Source: Schistosoma mansoni (taxonomy: Eukaryota > Platyhelminthes > Trematoda > Strigeidida > Schistosomatidae). From it: DNA of 64,000 bases. Shown in pieces: positions 43,561 to 56,467 of this stretch; within the stretch, counting starts at the first letter, position 1, and each line of letters begins with the position of its first letter. The DNA is taken from positions 11,082,512 through 11,146,511 of the forward strand of contig NC_031497.1 in the NCBI RefSeq assembly GCF_000237925.1, in the 5' to 3' direction. The position numbers and the translations under genes were made by a program. The notes under the pieces are model-generated. The model was not told the origin of the DNA, made no database searches, and saw only the letters and a list, made by a program, of their open reading frames with translations.

Positions 43561-45480
43561 TATTTAAAGTCTACAGAAACGATATTCATTTGACAGAAAT
43601 CTGTTTTGGAAATATATATTGGTACGGATCAAAAGATTTATCGAATAGAAGTAATGTAAGGTGATAAGTTTGGTAACATTTACATATGACGATATTAATC
43701 GAGTGATTAAAATGGAAAATAAATCTGAATGAGTATAGTCCAGCTTGTTTGAAGGAACAATTTTTAATTTATTAATCACTTTTGAAATGTGGATAATTTA
43801 AAATGTAAACATTACTATAAATTGACACTGCTGAAATAGATGTATCTCCTAAAGCTTCATTCTGATAATCGAAAGTTGTTATTCTTGTTAGGAGTTTGAA
43901 TAACTACCACCGGGCAAACAAGATGTATTTATTGAAACCAAAATTTAAAATAATAATCAGAGGTTTAGAAAATGACAAGTATTTAGCTCTGCCAGGAAGC
44001 CGAAAATGTACCATGTTGAACTACTGAACTGTGAAGAGCTTTTAAAAAGTCAACTATTTGTCACATAGCCTTGGGATTAAACTGCCTAATATAATGAAAG
44101 TATGCTAGGTACACGTTTTACTACCAAATAATCACTGAGTGAAAAGTATTTAAGGTCTGATTGTAACGATTTTAATGCACTTTTCAATCAATTCATTTCA
44201 TGATACATAATTCAAAAAGTTTATTTGGAAATACAATCTGGTTAATTTTAGGAAAAAAATTCCCGCCTGAATAAAAAAACAGTATGAAAACACTATTAAA
44301 GTTATATGGTCTCTCTACATCTGTTTGTTCAGCATGATAATTAAGTATATCATAGAGTTTTCTCATGATAACTGGTGGATTAAGTTGTGTTTCGAGTTCA
44401 AAGCTTATTTAAACAAAGTAAGGTTTGAGTGCATCTCTTTGATGTTAAGCATTACCGGTACCTATTTGTATAGATTTGGAACATAGAGAGTCACTGGAGT
44501 TTTATATTTTTCCAACATTAAGTGCCAGACATCAGATATTACTTTTAATAAATTCAAAATTGTATTTCATTACCTAACTATTACATTATTAACTGTTGGA
44601 ATCACTGAATGATATGATATCATACACCATAGGAACCACAATATTTTAGGAACAATGATGGAAAAGCAAAAGGAGTATTATGCAATCAATCCTTTCTCTT
44701 CAGTAAATCGTATTAAGCATTTATTCTTAACATTATCATTAATTTTATGGAGAAAATGAAATTACTTATCTCTATATTTATAGATTAATTGATGTTAACT
44801 GTTTGATATGTTTTGATTCGGAAGTATGTTTTAATTGAATATATCTTTTTGAAAAATATTCTTACGTAAAGAGAAACTTCAGAAAAGTCCGTTATTGAAG
44901 TTAATTTTACTGGTGTTTCGTTGTAACTACTTTAAAACTTCGTATTACTAACTTTTTTGTTTTATGTTGAAGAGAACAGTATATTGAAAAGAAAATAACT
45001 TCCCCCAAAAGTATGATAAATGTATGAACTAACTTCGTCTTCGTTGAAGAGCTTATGGAAATCATTCTTTGTTTAAATTCATTTTCTCTAAAGATTAATA
45101 TCAACTAAAAAACTACTGAAAATGAGGTGAGACATTGAAGAGATATTTTGTCTTCATTTGTGTCTCAGATTTCATGATAAACCTATTATATTCATATCAA
45201 TGAATCAGAATCAAGTAACAGTAGTGCTTTGTTATTCAACGTTATAAAAAGACAACTGTTGGCACTTTCTCATTAAAAATATTATATAAAACTAATGTCC
45301 GCTGTGCGATCTGAATGTTTTGTTTTTGATCACTGCCAATGTTATTATGACATAAATAGACATAGAAGTTTCATTTTAGGATTAGACAATTGTCCAGTAC
45401 TCTCAATTCTTCAATATTTTCCTAGCTGTTATCATCAATAATGAAGCTGAAATGGACTTTAAATTTTCTTTAAATGCACC
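43561..45480. other. AT-rich DNA, nothing assigned
   Basis: No gene or repeat family recognised over about 1.9 kb. Confidence 0.35.
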
Positions 45481-45506
45481 ATATATATATATATATATAT
45501 ATATAT
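45481..45506. repeat. (TA)n microsatellite
   Basis: Alternating AT, 26 bases. Confidence 0.95.
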
Positions 45507-45644
45507 TTAAAAGTGAACATAAACTAACTGCTTAAAATTTACGTTAATGGTACAAACTAAAAGACGGTTAACATAATTCATGACTATTTCGATGAAAATT
45601 CTAGCTTTGTTATTTAAAATAAATCAAAAGAAATCATATATATT

Positions 45645-45895
45645 AATCATGTACTGATTTTCTCGACATTGTTTTAAGTTACAAGCATTATAAGCAAATA
45701 TGGTTAGCTGCAAGCAGTGGAATTCAAGACGCACGTTTCGTTCTGTTTGGGACTCGTCAGTTGGATATACTTTCGTCCCACGGTTCACGTTTATCAGGGA
45801 ACTCGAACCGAGTGCCGTTCACTTCAAATGTCATCCCGTTATCCATTTAGATACTGAGACCTGAGAACCACTAGTGACATGGTGATATGTTAAAA
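45645..45895 (-). mobile_element. Sm-alpha type SINE, single minus copy, diverged
   Basis: Block order as in the complete copy at 34583-34900: AAGCATTATAAGCAAATATG, hammerhead 45713-45770 (CUGACGA and GAAA present; one mismatch each in stems I and II), box B-like (complement of AACTCGAACCGAG) and A-box region near 45845. The 3' tail is missing. Confidence 0.8.
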
Positions 45896-46499
45896 AAGAT
45901 AAACTTGAAGACCTTCATCTTGTTAAACTATTATCTTCATAAAAGTGAAACTTACGTGCATCTTGAGAATAATGCTTCATTTCTTCATCGCTTCTAATTG
46001 TTCTGTATGCAACCAGATAATTGAAATACATTGTTATTAAAATAATCTTTAAAATAGCTATACTGAAAAACATAGTTATTTCACAAAATCTCAAAAAAAA
46101 TGGAGCTAACTACAATTGGTTAATAATGATGAATTTCGTGTATTAATAATTTTTTTATAGGACAATTTTTTTTCCAGATTTCAATTGTGTTTTTATTATG
46201 ATATGAAGTTGCTGACTGGGTAGTAACTTTGTCTGTTCTAACTATATAGCGCTAACGTAAATTATTATTTGTAATTCAATAACGAATGAAACACTTATTT
46301 ATAACGGAAGTTATCATTCTTTTTCACCATAAATTGCATAATCGTGTCCAATTGTTGATAGTTGGATAAAAATGAGTTAATCTTATTCGTTGATAACCAT
46401 TTTCAAGATTTTCCACCAATGAAAAAATTGGAATATTATTCTAAAGTATTGTTAATTAATTTGAATATAAATCAAGTAAATATGTTTAAAAACATAGGT

Positions 46500-47175
46500 C
46501 GTGCATAGACCAAGTCGTCATACTACGGATCATCGTTGAACAACCAATTCAATGGAACTCGTCACTATACATCAACTTCATTAACTATGAGAAGGCGTTT
46601 AACAGTGTGGACAGGAGAATATTATGGAAACTTCATCAGCACTATGGTTTACCTGAGAAAATCTTCAACATCATCCGGAATTCATACGACGGACTACAGT
46701 GTGAAGTCGTGCATGGGGGACAGCTGACAGGTTCATTCAAAGTAAGAACCGGAGTCAGACAAGGCTGTCTACTATCTCCCCTTCCTCTTTCTTCTGGTGG
46801 CTGACTGGATTATGAAGACCTCGACATCTGGGGGGAATCACGGAATACAATGGATAGCTCGGAATCAATTAGAAGATTTGGACTTCATAGAGGACCTAGC
46901 CCTCATATCTCATGCACACGAACAAATGCAGATACAGACGTTGAAAGTGAGTAGGACACACATTGAGGAAAGGACTAACTTGAAATCCTGAAGGTAAACG
47001 TAGAAGTGGAAGGCCAAAGAACACACTGAATCGAGTATTGTAAGCGGACATGAGAAAGGTTAATAGCAACTGGAATGAAATTGAAAGGAATGCCCAGGAC
47101 AAAGCTGGATGGAGAATGTTGGAGGATTGCCTATGCTCCTCCACGAAGGGTAACAGGGACAAGAAAGTAAGTAAT
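46500..47175 (+). pseudogene. RTE-clade LINE: palm of reverse transcriptase joined to ORF end
   Basis: Plus-strand frames give LYINFINYEKAFNSVDRRIL (about 46567-46626), LWKLHQHYGLPEKIFNIIRN, GLQCEVVHGGQLTGSFKVRT and GVRQGCLLSP (about 46750-46779, motif B). After a frameshift comes DLDFIEDLALISHAHEQMQ (motif C region). Motif A has Asn where the catalytic Asp is expected (FINYEKAF for FIDYEKAF) and the FADD motif reads FIED, so it is dead. From 46940 it jumps to the ORF C-terminus (GRPKNTL, AQDKAGWRML), with several hundred bases deleted. It ends in a GTAAGTAA tail. Confidence 0.85.
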
Positions 47176-47218
47176 TTTCAAAAGAAAAGGATTTTTAAAA
47201 TAAATGGTTAGAGTTTAT

Positions 47219-47237
47219 ATGTATATATATATATATC
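47219..47237. repeat. Short (TA)n run
   Basis: Alternating TA, about 18 bases. Confidence 0.85.
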
Positions 47238-48799
47238 TTCATCTTCAAGATTTCGGTTTTGAAGTCACAGATATCATATCATGTTAACCAGAATACTTGG
47301 TACATCAAAATTCGTTTTACAAACATCAATTTAATTGTTGTCATACATGTTTTTCGCATCACATACGTTTTGGATCCTTGTAAAGTGTCTGCTGATTAAG
47401 GGAAAAAGGTAGTACAGGAAAGATATAAGAAACATTCTGTATGGTAGTGTATAGTTATCAAAATATTAAAATCATATGAGTGCAATACAACATTGAGGAG
47501 ATATTATTTTGACACCGTTGTCATAATATCGTGTAAATTAGAAATGTTACTGCTCAGTAAGCAAAGTTAGATATGAAAGGAACAACAGCAACAAATACAG
47601 AAAGAGTGACTGAAAGTAATTGTCTTGACAAAATATTTGCTATTGATAGCCATACTATTCTTCTTTATCAACTGTTTTAAATCCTGCTAGAATTTGCAAA
47701 CTGTTGTTACAAACAAGAATATATGTATGGAATTATGTGCTTATGCATTTTCTAAACATAATTCGAAATTCATGAATCTAAGGTAAACCGTTGGAAACTA
47801 GTTTCTCTGCTTTTAGTTCAAAATGATATATTTGTGAATCATCTATTGAAAGAAGGGAAATTTCCCATTTCGTTTCTTCCAAGGTTCTTAAATCACTATT
47901 GACATTCAGATTGTACTGGATTTAAAATTCAAATCATCAAATCTACATGACCAGAATAACCCAGTTATCAGAAAGTGAATAGCTTTTTTGTTTTTGTAAT
48001 GTGTTCTTCCGAATCGCTGTTTTACTACAAAGTTGTGATTGTTGATCTTCAATAATCTGTTGAGTTTCTTTGGAGTGAGTACGCTTCTTGCATAAAACTT
48101 CAAATTAATAATATTCTTGGTGAAGAATAAGAGTTCTATTGATTTTAGAGAAAGAGAGCACTATCATTTACAATTACAAAAACAACTTGTTTAATATCGA
48201 TACTAAAATAAACATTTTTGGGCTAATTCAACTTATTAATGATACTATTTATGTCTCGATCAAATCGGTATGTAACACCACGATACTAAAGAAACTGATA
48301 CTAAATAGTTGAAGGGAAATCATGGGTCTGAATTTCTCTTTAGTTGGCACTCGTTAGCATGGTGTGCCTATAGTATTAATCCCGAGTCACTTAGCTTCAA
48401 AGTTCATGACATTACTAATGAGTCATTTGGTCTGCGACTGATCTCCCGTAAATTTGAGATATTTACAGTTGCTTGATTACTTATTAGTGACCAATACCGT
48501 ATTTGTCCTATTTGCCACCCAAATAGCCAAACCACAGCCTCTCAGACTGCATAACGATACGAGGTGTTTTCGAATTCCTCTGAGAGCATTGGTTTCAATA
48601 ATATGTCAGGTTCGTTTCATAAACGAGTGCTAACTAGACCGGAACCTACTCCCAAGGTTTGTGCTGACTATATACAACCAACTGACATCAAAATATAGTA
48701 CAAGCGATTTCGAATCAATCAAGGTACTGACCACAATACTACCTGACCGATAGAATTCGATTCAAACCAAGGACTTGACAAACATATATACATTCGAAC
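47238..48799. other. AT-rich DNA, nothing assigned
   Basis: No supportable gene. The segment 48380-48800 is less AT-rich and may be a decayed repeat but matches nothing else in the window. Confidence 0.3.
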
Positions 48800-48801
48800 C
48801 C

Positions 48802-49195
48802 ACTAGTGACTGGCTCTATGAGGTAACTCCTGGAGTTCTAGCGAGAAGTTATGGCCAGTGTAGCTAATTCATGTCAGGTAGAGACAGGTATCTACCTCAG
48901 TACAATGGAAGTTGATCGCGTAATTTCGTGGATTGGTTGGGGTTAGACATTAACATCGTTGGATGCCGGCCGGCTCAGTGGTCTATCGGTTAAGTGCTCC
49001 GGCGCGAGACTGGTTGGTCCTGGGTTCGAATCCTGCGAGGTGGGATCGTGGATTTGCACTGGTGAGGGGTCCCGCAATAGGACGAAACGGCCGTCCAGAG
49101 CTTCCAGGATTTCCATGATGGTCTAGCTTCAACTGACTCATGATCTTAACCAGATAAAATTACTAAAATCTCCACAAAAACCCCCTTGTGATCAG
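48802..49195 (+). mobile_element. SINE-B, long form, single plus copy
   Basis: Starts CTAGTGACTGGCTCTATGAGG and includes GGCCGGCTCAGTGGTCTATCG (A-box region, about 48966) and box B GGGTTCGAATCCTG (49022-49035), both well preserved. It ends AAAATCTCCACAAAAACCCCC near 49190. The hammerhead (49055-49099) has GUGAGGG in place of CUGAGGA and is inactive. The long form carries about 120 bases 5' of the short SINE-B start. Confidence 0.83.
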
Positions 49196-49524
49196 ATCAA
49201 ACAATTGACTAGAATTTAAAATGTAACGGTTTACAGTAAATAGTAAATGTTCAGGTGATTTATACATTCCGTACAAAATTGGATTATCAGTGTTTGATTG
49301 ATTGATTTGCTTCATGAATGCATATACGTTAATGATATCAAGACTACTACCCTGGTATAGACGAGTTTTTATGTCTAATATAAAATCATATTAAATTAAA
49401 AGTGAAGAAATTCCTTTTATTTGATTTTAAACTATGCTTCTAGACATAGTTTGTAAATCTTTTCTCAATCACTTTTTGACGAAAAAAAGAATATCCACGA
49501 GTGTCTGTTCGGTTTTCAGAATAT

Positions 49525-50048
49525 TGTTATATCCCGTGGAGAATTATGAATGGTAGCTTTGAGGACTATTTATGGACTAATATATGTATATTTCCTACTC
49601 TATAATTGTTAAGTAATTTAACTATTCATATTCATGTTTTTCTTATTATGAGCTTTATTTTGACCTATAGACTATTATTATACGATTTACCATTCTCGAA
49701 TTATCCCTAGCCCATTAATAACTGTTCCCCCTATTCACAGCCACATTTGGCTGAATCTTGTACAAATGTTATTTTCCATTTTATGGTACGATGTGGTCAG
49801 TTTATTTGGTATATAAACCCAGTATGTTTGAGCATAATGATTCATATTGCAGAGGCTATTATTGGTGTTCTAGACTTAACTGGCTGGACTAGGCAGATAG
49901 CAGGATTGATAAGTGCTCGAGACTGCTCATACAAATTTGTGTATCATTGGGCGATCAATAAATTCACTGCTCTCTAATTGGGCGTTCATATACTAAACAG
50001 GGCACGCACTCAAGCGATCGATATAACAACTGGCGACGGAGATGGGAT
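49525..50048 (+). mobile_element. LTR (504 bp) followed by candidate primer-binding site
   Basis: LTR 49525-50028 begins TGTTATATCCC and ends CGATATAACA, so its first and last eight bases are a perfect inverted repeat (TGTTATAT/ATATAACA). A TATA-like TATATAAACCC lies at about 49811. Two bases after the LTR comes TGGCGACGGAGATGGGAT (50031-50048), the position and TGG start expected of a tRNA primer-binding site; I cannot assign the tRNA. The body is cut off soon after. The truncated 9411-9850 LTR is the same family. Confidence 0.8.
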
Positions 50049-50107
50049 AGTAAGTCATAATGATAACTGACAAACAATCCATTCAGAAATGTTTTCCAAA
50101 TTTTTTA

Positions 50108-50322
50108 GTCCAGGTACCTCCAGCTAACGAGTTCCAAATAAGATAAAACAAGCGTCTTGGATTTCACCACTAGCCACCATCCATATTTGCTTATAATGCT
50201 TGTAAATTAAGGCAATATCGAGGCAGTCGGCATAGGATGCATATATGCTGACAAGAGACTGACCAGTTGCAAACCTAAACTACAATGGGAAGATACAGGT
50301 AAACAATATTAAGTCCATCATG
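50108..50322 (+). mobile_element. Sm-alpha type SINE, 5'-truncated plus copy
   Basis: Starts within the ribozyme (CAGGTACCTCCAGCTAACGA) and runs through TTTGCTTATAATGCTTGTAA to the tail AAACAATATTAAGT. The core reads CUAACGA and AAAA for GAAA; inactive. Confidence 0.8.
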
Positions 50323-51189
50323 CAATTTTTTATACGAATTTAGTGACATGATTTGATAAAATCTATACGGTATAATTTATTTATTTTCTAAACTTAGACG
50401 TTACCAAGCCGAGTGCTGAATCGGAAGAAATATAAATTATTCAACTGGTGAGAGTTTTATAAATCATTGAGTTATTTCCCTCTTCAGTAGCTAACAGCTG
50501 AGACTTTGATTACCGATAAAATTGGTAACATTAGTGAAAAACTAGTTTTTTTTACATTTGATCGTCACGAGATCAGTGTTTATTTCTTGAATTAGGAAAA
50601 TCGTGTTGCTGGTTTTTTTTTTACCTCAACAAGTATACTTGAGAGATAATGTATGAAACCTCAATGTCTTTTAAGCAAAGTTATCATAACTGACTAAACA
50701 TTTTGAATTTAAAAGAAAGTCAAAGCTTCAAGACATTACTGTTGTCATTGAATATATGCATTCCAACAGATATCAGTTCTATACACTTCAAACTTACTTT
50801 TCGTTTATCATCATCCTAAATCTTCAGATATGAAGTAGATATCATTTTAATATAAACAATTTTTACCTAGGGTAGCATTATTACGAAATTCAATGCTATA
50901 CTTCACTGATCATTAAGTTTTATCAATGTTCATGCACCTATCCCATATTTTGCAAGTGAAACTAAGGATTCCAAATATCAAAGAGAATTTTCAATGAACT
51001 AAATTCTTTTAAGTGTGATTGAACATTTTGAAAAAAACTTTATGACGAAATTAATAATGGTTATTAGACAGTTCATCAATGAAATTGTGTTTTCAGTAGT
51101 CTATTTGTTTGTCCATTGAATAATATACTGGATTTTAATTAAGTAATTAGAGACATATTAAAGCAATTAGTTCCTTTGATAAATTTTGA
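50323..51189. other. AT-rich DNA, nothing assigned
   Basis: No gene or repeat recognised. Confidence 0.35.
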
Positions 51190-51420
51190 CAGTGTAATAA
51201 GAAGACGAATATTATCAGAACCATGTGATATATTAGAGCAATACATTTCGAACAATCTGATCACACATAGACTTGTTATATAAAAAGTAAAAGGTCAACT
51301 AGACTGGAAATGGGGGGTAAGAAGAGAGAAAGATAATAATAATAATGTGAAAACAATTTGAAACCTGATCACTCTGGATAATAAGCCAATATTACCTGAA
51401 TAGGTCTAAGGTGAGAACAA
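51190..51420 (-). repeat. PLE-associated 3' repeat, minus copy
   Basis: Near-parallel to 29573-29820: GACGAATATTATCAGAACCA, GAGCAATACATTTCGAACAA and TCAACTAGACTGGAAATG. No PLE coding sequence is attached. Confidence 0.65.
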
Positions 51421-52046
51421 ACATATTAATTTTAACTATGAATAACATTTTAGATTTCATTGTTTAACCAGTCATTTTAGGTTTTTCATTCTGTTTGGTT
51501 TCATAGTTTACAAATCAAACTGGGTTGCCATTCGTTTTATTTTAAGAATAGATGAACAACTTTGACTCTATGAAGAATTAAACCTAGAATCTTTTTGTCT
51601 CTCTGAAGGTTAATGAATCATTAAGTTGGCATTTAGTGATCAGCATTTTTATTAGAGATAAGAAGCGATTTTTAATCATTATTATTGGTGATCTAAATAT
51701 CACTCTTGATATGTTTCATAACACTTTTCTAGAGTCTATTACCTAAAATATTCCCTATGTTTTCCATAGTGGAATTCAGTCATGTTAGGAGTGAGATGAA
51801 TATTACTAGGTGTATTAGATAATGTTAATAGTATATTTTGTTTTGATTGATATCAAAAACATATTGAATAATAACTTAACGTGTTTGCTCGCTATGGCGG
51901 TAAACATGCATAAGAATGTGGACGGTGAAAAACCCTATGATATAATTAGGGATTAAGGAATTTATGCTAGAGGTTATACATATTACAAGATACATAAAGG
52001 GTAATGATAATGTAAAATCATAACTAGCTAAATAATAGTAAATATA
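51421..52046. other. AT-rich DNA, nothing assigned
   Basis: No supportable feature. Confidence 0.3.
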
Positions 52047-52320
52047 TTTTCCTCATATCCTAATGAGTAGTAAAATTGTATTTCTGACGTTTCGTGACAT
52101 AATGTAAGTCACCTCTTCAGATTAAATAAATAACCAACATTAAATAATATTGTTTAGACTTGTGTTAATTCACTGTCGACTATTTAGTCAATCTGAAGAA
52201 GTAGCTAACATTAAGTTACGAAACGTTAGAAATACATTTTGTTTTTCTACCCTCTATCCAATACTCAATTTATTTGAAACTATCAAGTTCAACCACAGTA
52301 TTGATCCCTGTAGTCAAATA
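52047..52320. repeat. Family C repeat, inverted pair with two hammerhead-like cores
   Basis: Minus core 52078-52126: CUGAAGA, stem II GUGAC/GUCAC, GAAA, cleavage triplet GUC. Plus core 52193-52231: CUGAAGA, stem II GUAGCU/AGUUAC, GAAA, triplet GUU. The flank after the plus core (CTCTATCCAATACTCAATTT, then TCAAGTTCAACCACAGTATT) also occurs at 63720-63800. Stem I is weaker than in the 25.9-kb copy because two bases are missing before the core. Confidence 0.65.
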
Positions 52321-53440
52321 ATAATTTTAAATCGTGAAGAAATAATTTTCATATTTCTTACGTTTGATTCTATAACTGATTATTATCTGAATTGTATATA
52401 TGTCTAATAAACTAATAATGTTTTACAAAATACATCGTCATTCATTAGTACTGTTCATTATCCAAATTATATTCATCTTGATTCCTCACCTAGTGAAATA
52501 CGTTTTATTATACATCCATTTATAAAATACGATAAATAATGTTGTATAAAGTAAGTTTACTTCATTTGATGTTATCTGGATCTTTATATCAATAAATTAT
52601 ATAACTTTGTGTACAGCATCTATAGTCATTTAGTTTACTAGTAAAAATAACTATAACTGCTCTCTATATTCCTATTAGGTTCAATTTGTAGATGGACGGA
52701 ATGAAAAAGTGAGATATAAGAAAGCAAACAAGCACTAGAAACTCATAGATTGTTTTATAAATAATAATACTGACAGTAATTACCAAAAGACAATGATGAA
52801 GCACAGTTAAAACGGTATTAATGGTAAATTAGTGGCCCTATATCTGACTGCAATTAAATCGTACGAATGATTGTTATTGAAATATACATGTCGGTTATCT
52901 TCTTATGCAATTATTGACTTAATCCGCTTCAGTGTTTAACGGATTTGAATAAATCAAAAATACAAAAATGGATTTTTGAATTCATATATTTAGTACAGTC
53001 ACTGATCTGGACAGAAAATCAGAAGAATGAAACGAATAGAAGTGAGCGAAGCGAAATGACGTGCGGTGGAGGAGGTGTATGAGCCTTCTCGATTTAATCA
53101 AGCGTTAATCAATATTTATAGACAGATAAAAATAGGTTACATACATGTACTAAATAAGATAAGAAATAAACACACACATGCCCTCATATAAAACAGTCAA
53201 GGTTGATAAGTGAATAATTAACAAGATCAGAACGTGACTGAAGAAGAATGGATAAATTGCACTATCTCGAAGCTAGAATAAGATATATGGGCTTAACATA
53301 GCAACCGACACTACAGTAACTTCAGCTATATTAATCGTACACCAGGGATGAAAGCTTTACCATGATGAACAATTAAGGTGCTTATGTGTTTACATAAAAC
53401 TTAATTGTAAGATGAAGAATGTTTGTATAGGTTGTAAATA
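52321..53440. other. AT-rich DNA, nothing assigned
   Basis: A block at 53000-53350 (GAGCGAAGCGAAATGACGTGCGGTGG and onward) has a different texture and may be a decayed element, but nothing matches it here. Confidence 0.3.
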
Positions 53441-53484
53441 AAATAAATCATACGACATTTTAAAAAATACAAAGAAAGAATGAA

Positions 53485-53895
53485 ATGAACGGAAGCCATC
53501 ATCCAGAAGATACAGGTGTCTGTTATCAGTTGTCTTCTCAAAATACTTCGGATCCGTTGGCCAGACACTATCAGCAACAATCTACTGTGGGAGAGAACAA
53601 ACCAGATTCCAGCGGAGGGAGAAATCAGGAAGAAGAGCTGGAAGTGGATAGGACACACATTGAAGAAAGCACCCAACTGCATCACAAGGCAAGCCTTCAC
53701 ATGGGATCCTGAAGGCCAAAGGAAGAGAGTAAGATAAAAGAGCACATTAGGCCGACAAATGGAGACAGACATGATAGGAATGAAAAACAATGGGATAGGA
53801 TTAGAAAGGAAGGGCCAGGACAGAGTGAGTTGGAGAATGCTGGTCGGCGGCCTATGCTTCATTGGGAGTAACAGGCGTGAGTAAGTAAGTAAGTA
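53485..53895 (+). pseudogene. RTE-clade LINE 3' end
   Basis: Plus-strand frames give [60 protein letters not shown] and, after frameshifts, the QDRVSWRMLVGGL-like end, followed by a GTAAGTAAGTAAGTA tail at 53880-53895. It is the C-terminus of the same RTE family seen at 46.5 and 10.7 kb. The opposite-strand 153-codon frame here is only its shadow. Confidence 0.85.
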
Positions 53896-55290
53896 TGTGG
53901 TGATTTTATTTAAATAAATTATTTGTCAGGTATTTGAACGGATACTTGTTAGGGCTTTTTTGATTGCAGTTCTATTGGTTTAAGAAAAAAATAGCTCCAT
54001 CTTTATTAATTACTCGTGTATTATTATTTAATACTAAAAGAAGCATTATTCTTTAGGTTATAATAATTTATTAAATTGCATTCAACAGTCTATCATAAAA
54101 TGTACCGTCTAGTAGTGTACAGTAAAAATGTATGGTGTTAATAAAATGAGACCTATTGATACTATTTACTTACCGGTTTTATGGAATTTCAAGGTTCTAT
54201 GGGTTTTATACCATTTTATTCTATCGTATAAAAACTAAAATCTTATAAGGATTGGATGTAAGATTATATACAATGTAAAAAAGCCTTAGAAATATTCTTC
54301 TAAGTGTCCAGAAGTATAGAAACTGGAAATTACTTCCAATAATTTCGAATATTTACATAAAAATATCGATTAGTTACTTTTGAATTCAAACAATTTAAGG
54401 AACTGGAAAGCGTTTATTTCTTGAAATCAAGCACACAGATGACCTTACTTGAAACTTTCCAAGAATTCAGTCACCTAATTATAGTTCCCATTAGTGGATT
54501 TACTGGACATTTGAAGTCTTAATATTGTTTGGACATCGGTTTACTTATTTTACCACCTCGTACTTCGATAATTTTAAAGCAGGAAATCATGATTGACAGA
54601 TCAAACATAAAACATTTGTTAAGTTCTACTCACGCTTGATGGAGCGTAATTTATAGTGTGAAAACTTAACACTTTACTTTAACGGCTCGACTGTTATTTG
54701 TGAACCTGTATTTGAATAATATGAACCTAAATATATCACCATTTAAGTATAGACTAACAAGTGTAAATCTAGATGCAGTATTACGCATTATGATTTGTAG
54801 AATGATTCTTTATTACAGTAACCGTATAAATCTGTACTCAGGTTATTTATAAAATTAGATTAATAACACTGACGATTGTGTACATGGTTATTAGTTTGGC
54901 GTTTAAGTGATGTATGTTTGCATAATGATTTAACATAGATTAAGATTTTCTGTGTATGAGTTGCCAGATGTATCATTTTCTTTTATGGTCCCCCTTTAAT
55001 AAACATTTTCCATATTTGACATGAGAAACTAAAAAGGTATTTCTACTAAATGGTTGTTGTTTTGAAACTGACAATAATTTATATTCACTTCCTAATATGT
55101 CAAAACCAAAATTCTTTTCCTTCTAATTATTTATTTATCATAGTACGAAAATGCAAATATGTAATTTCTGCCTTCCTCCATAAGTATATCTATGTATATA
55201 TCATATTATTTCTTTTTATAATTAAACCTATGACAAAATAATAATTTCACTTATTCTGACTATAAATTAAAAGATGAAAGACGAGAGTGC
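53896..55290. other. AT-rich DNA, nothing assigned
   Basis: No supportable gene or repeat. Confidence 0.35.
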
Positions 55291-55293
55291 GCA

Positions 55294-55592
55294 ACTTGTT
55301 ATTGTATTGATTGTTTGAATCATCGCATATAGTACTGCAATTGATCAATTTCGTTCGGTATTTGTGCATTCTGTATGGATTGTCTCGATATTGCTTTAAG
55401 TGACATGCATTATAAGCAAAGATGGATACCGGCTAGCAGTGGAATCGAGGACAAATCTTTCATAGCATTTTGGACTCGTCGAATGCGTATACCTGCAGCT
55501 CAAAGTCGATATTCACACCTGAGTGGATAAAGCGATAGCGTTTGAAGCAATCGGTACTGGGTTCGAGTTCCAGAGTAAAAACCAACTCTTTG
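55294..55592 (-). mobile_element. Sm-alpha type SINE, decayed inverted pair
   Basis: Minus arm: tail ATTGTATTGATTGTTTGAA, AAGCAAAGATGGATACCGGC and a degraded ribozyme (55437-55500). Plus arm from about 55517: GAGTGGATAAAGCGATAGCG, then box B-like GGGTTCGAGTTCCAG. Neither ribozyme is intact. Confidence 0.75.
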
Positions 55593-56106
55593 GTATAGGT
55601 AACTTGACAAAAGTTATCAAAATTCTAAAAAATATGCTTACAGGAATAAGGGTTTATTGTTTGTAATTCCAAAGTTCTGAATTGATTTATTTTCCTGTTG
55701 GAAACGCTTAAGCCGAGTAATTTAAGAAACTTTACTTTTATCAGTTCGTTGATTCTTTCGTAATGCATTGCCTTTGCCTCATTTATATATTCTTTCTAGT
55801 TTATTATTATGAAATAGTCTTTTATTTAAACAGCTAACACTTTTTTTGTTTTATGGGATTAGTTGTAGATAATTAAGTGAATAGGTTAAAAATTAAATTT
55901 ATTATTCAGTGTATTTAGTGATATGAGCAATCATACTTATTATCAATAACTAATATTGGTAAAAACAAGTTTGTTTCATTTGTAAATTATAATATTTTTT
56001 CACACATGTCAATATATACACCATAACACATACTTTGCATACAACTGAAAAGTGACCGATAGAACAATTTCACTTAAGATAAATAATTACATTGTGAGAT
56101 ACTACA
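55593..56106. other. AT-rich DNA, nothing assigned
   Basis: No supportable feature. Confidence 0.3.
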
Positions 56107-56467
56107 TTTAGTGTAAGGATGGCTCGTTGGTAAAACTCAAGGAAGCCTCAGGAAGTCCAGAGAGAGCCGAAGACATTCCATCCAATCACCGCTAGAGGAA
56201 CATTCTAGAATGTCGACGTGTCACTTCCTTATTGGATGAATAAGAAGGACCCTCTATGAGCCTATCGGCTGTCCGAAATGATGATTTACTTTCAGCCCAA
56301 AACTATAAATACATCAGATTTTTGTACTATATTTGACGCTGTTTGAAATAACATTCCTTCTACTTGTCTGCAGTCTTCTGATTTTGTGACTTCGGAGGGT
56401 TTTAGCGTTCGAGTGCTGAAGTTATACGCGACATAATAAGAGTCTAAGTTAGAGATATAACATTTAG
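56107..56467 (+). mobile_element. Solo LTR, family L2, with 5-bp target duplication
   Basis: 351-bp unit 56112-56462 starting TGTAAGGATGGCTCG and ending GAGATATAACA, flanked by TTTAG on both sides (56107-56111, 56463-56467). A TATA-like CTATAAATACATCAG (about 56304) with downstream T-rich sequence gives the plus orientation. Higher GC than the surroundings. The 5-bp duplication fits a Ty3/Gypsy-type element; family identity is inferred. Confidence 0.82.

Noticed and set aside
48966-49040. tRNA-like A and B boxes (also at 21351, 34831, 42320 and 60717)
   Set aside because: Each sits at the fixed place inside a SINE, with no cloverleaf and no acceptor pairing; not tRNA genes.
53401-53862. 153-codon minus-strand hydrophobic frame
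   Set aside because: Antisense shadow of the RTE C-terminus on the plus strand.
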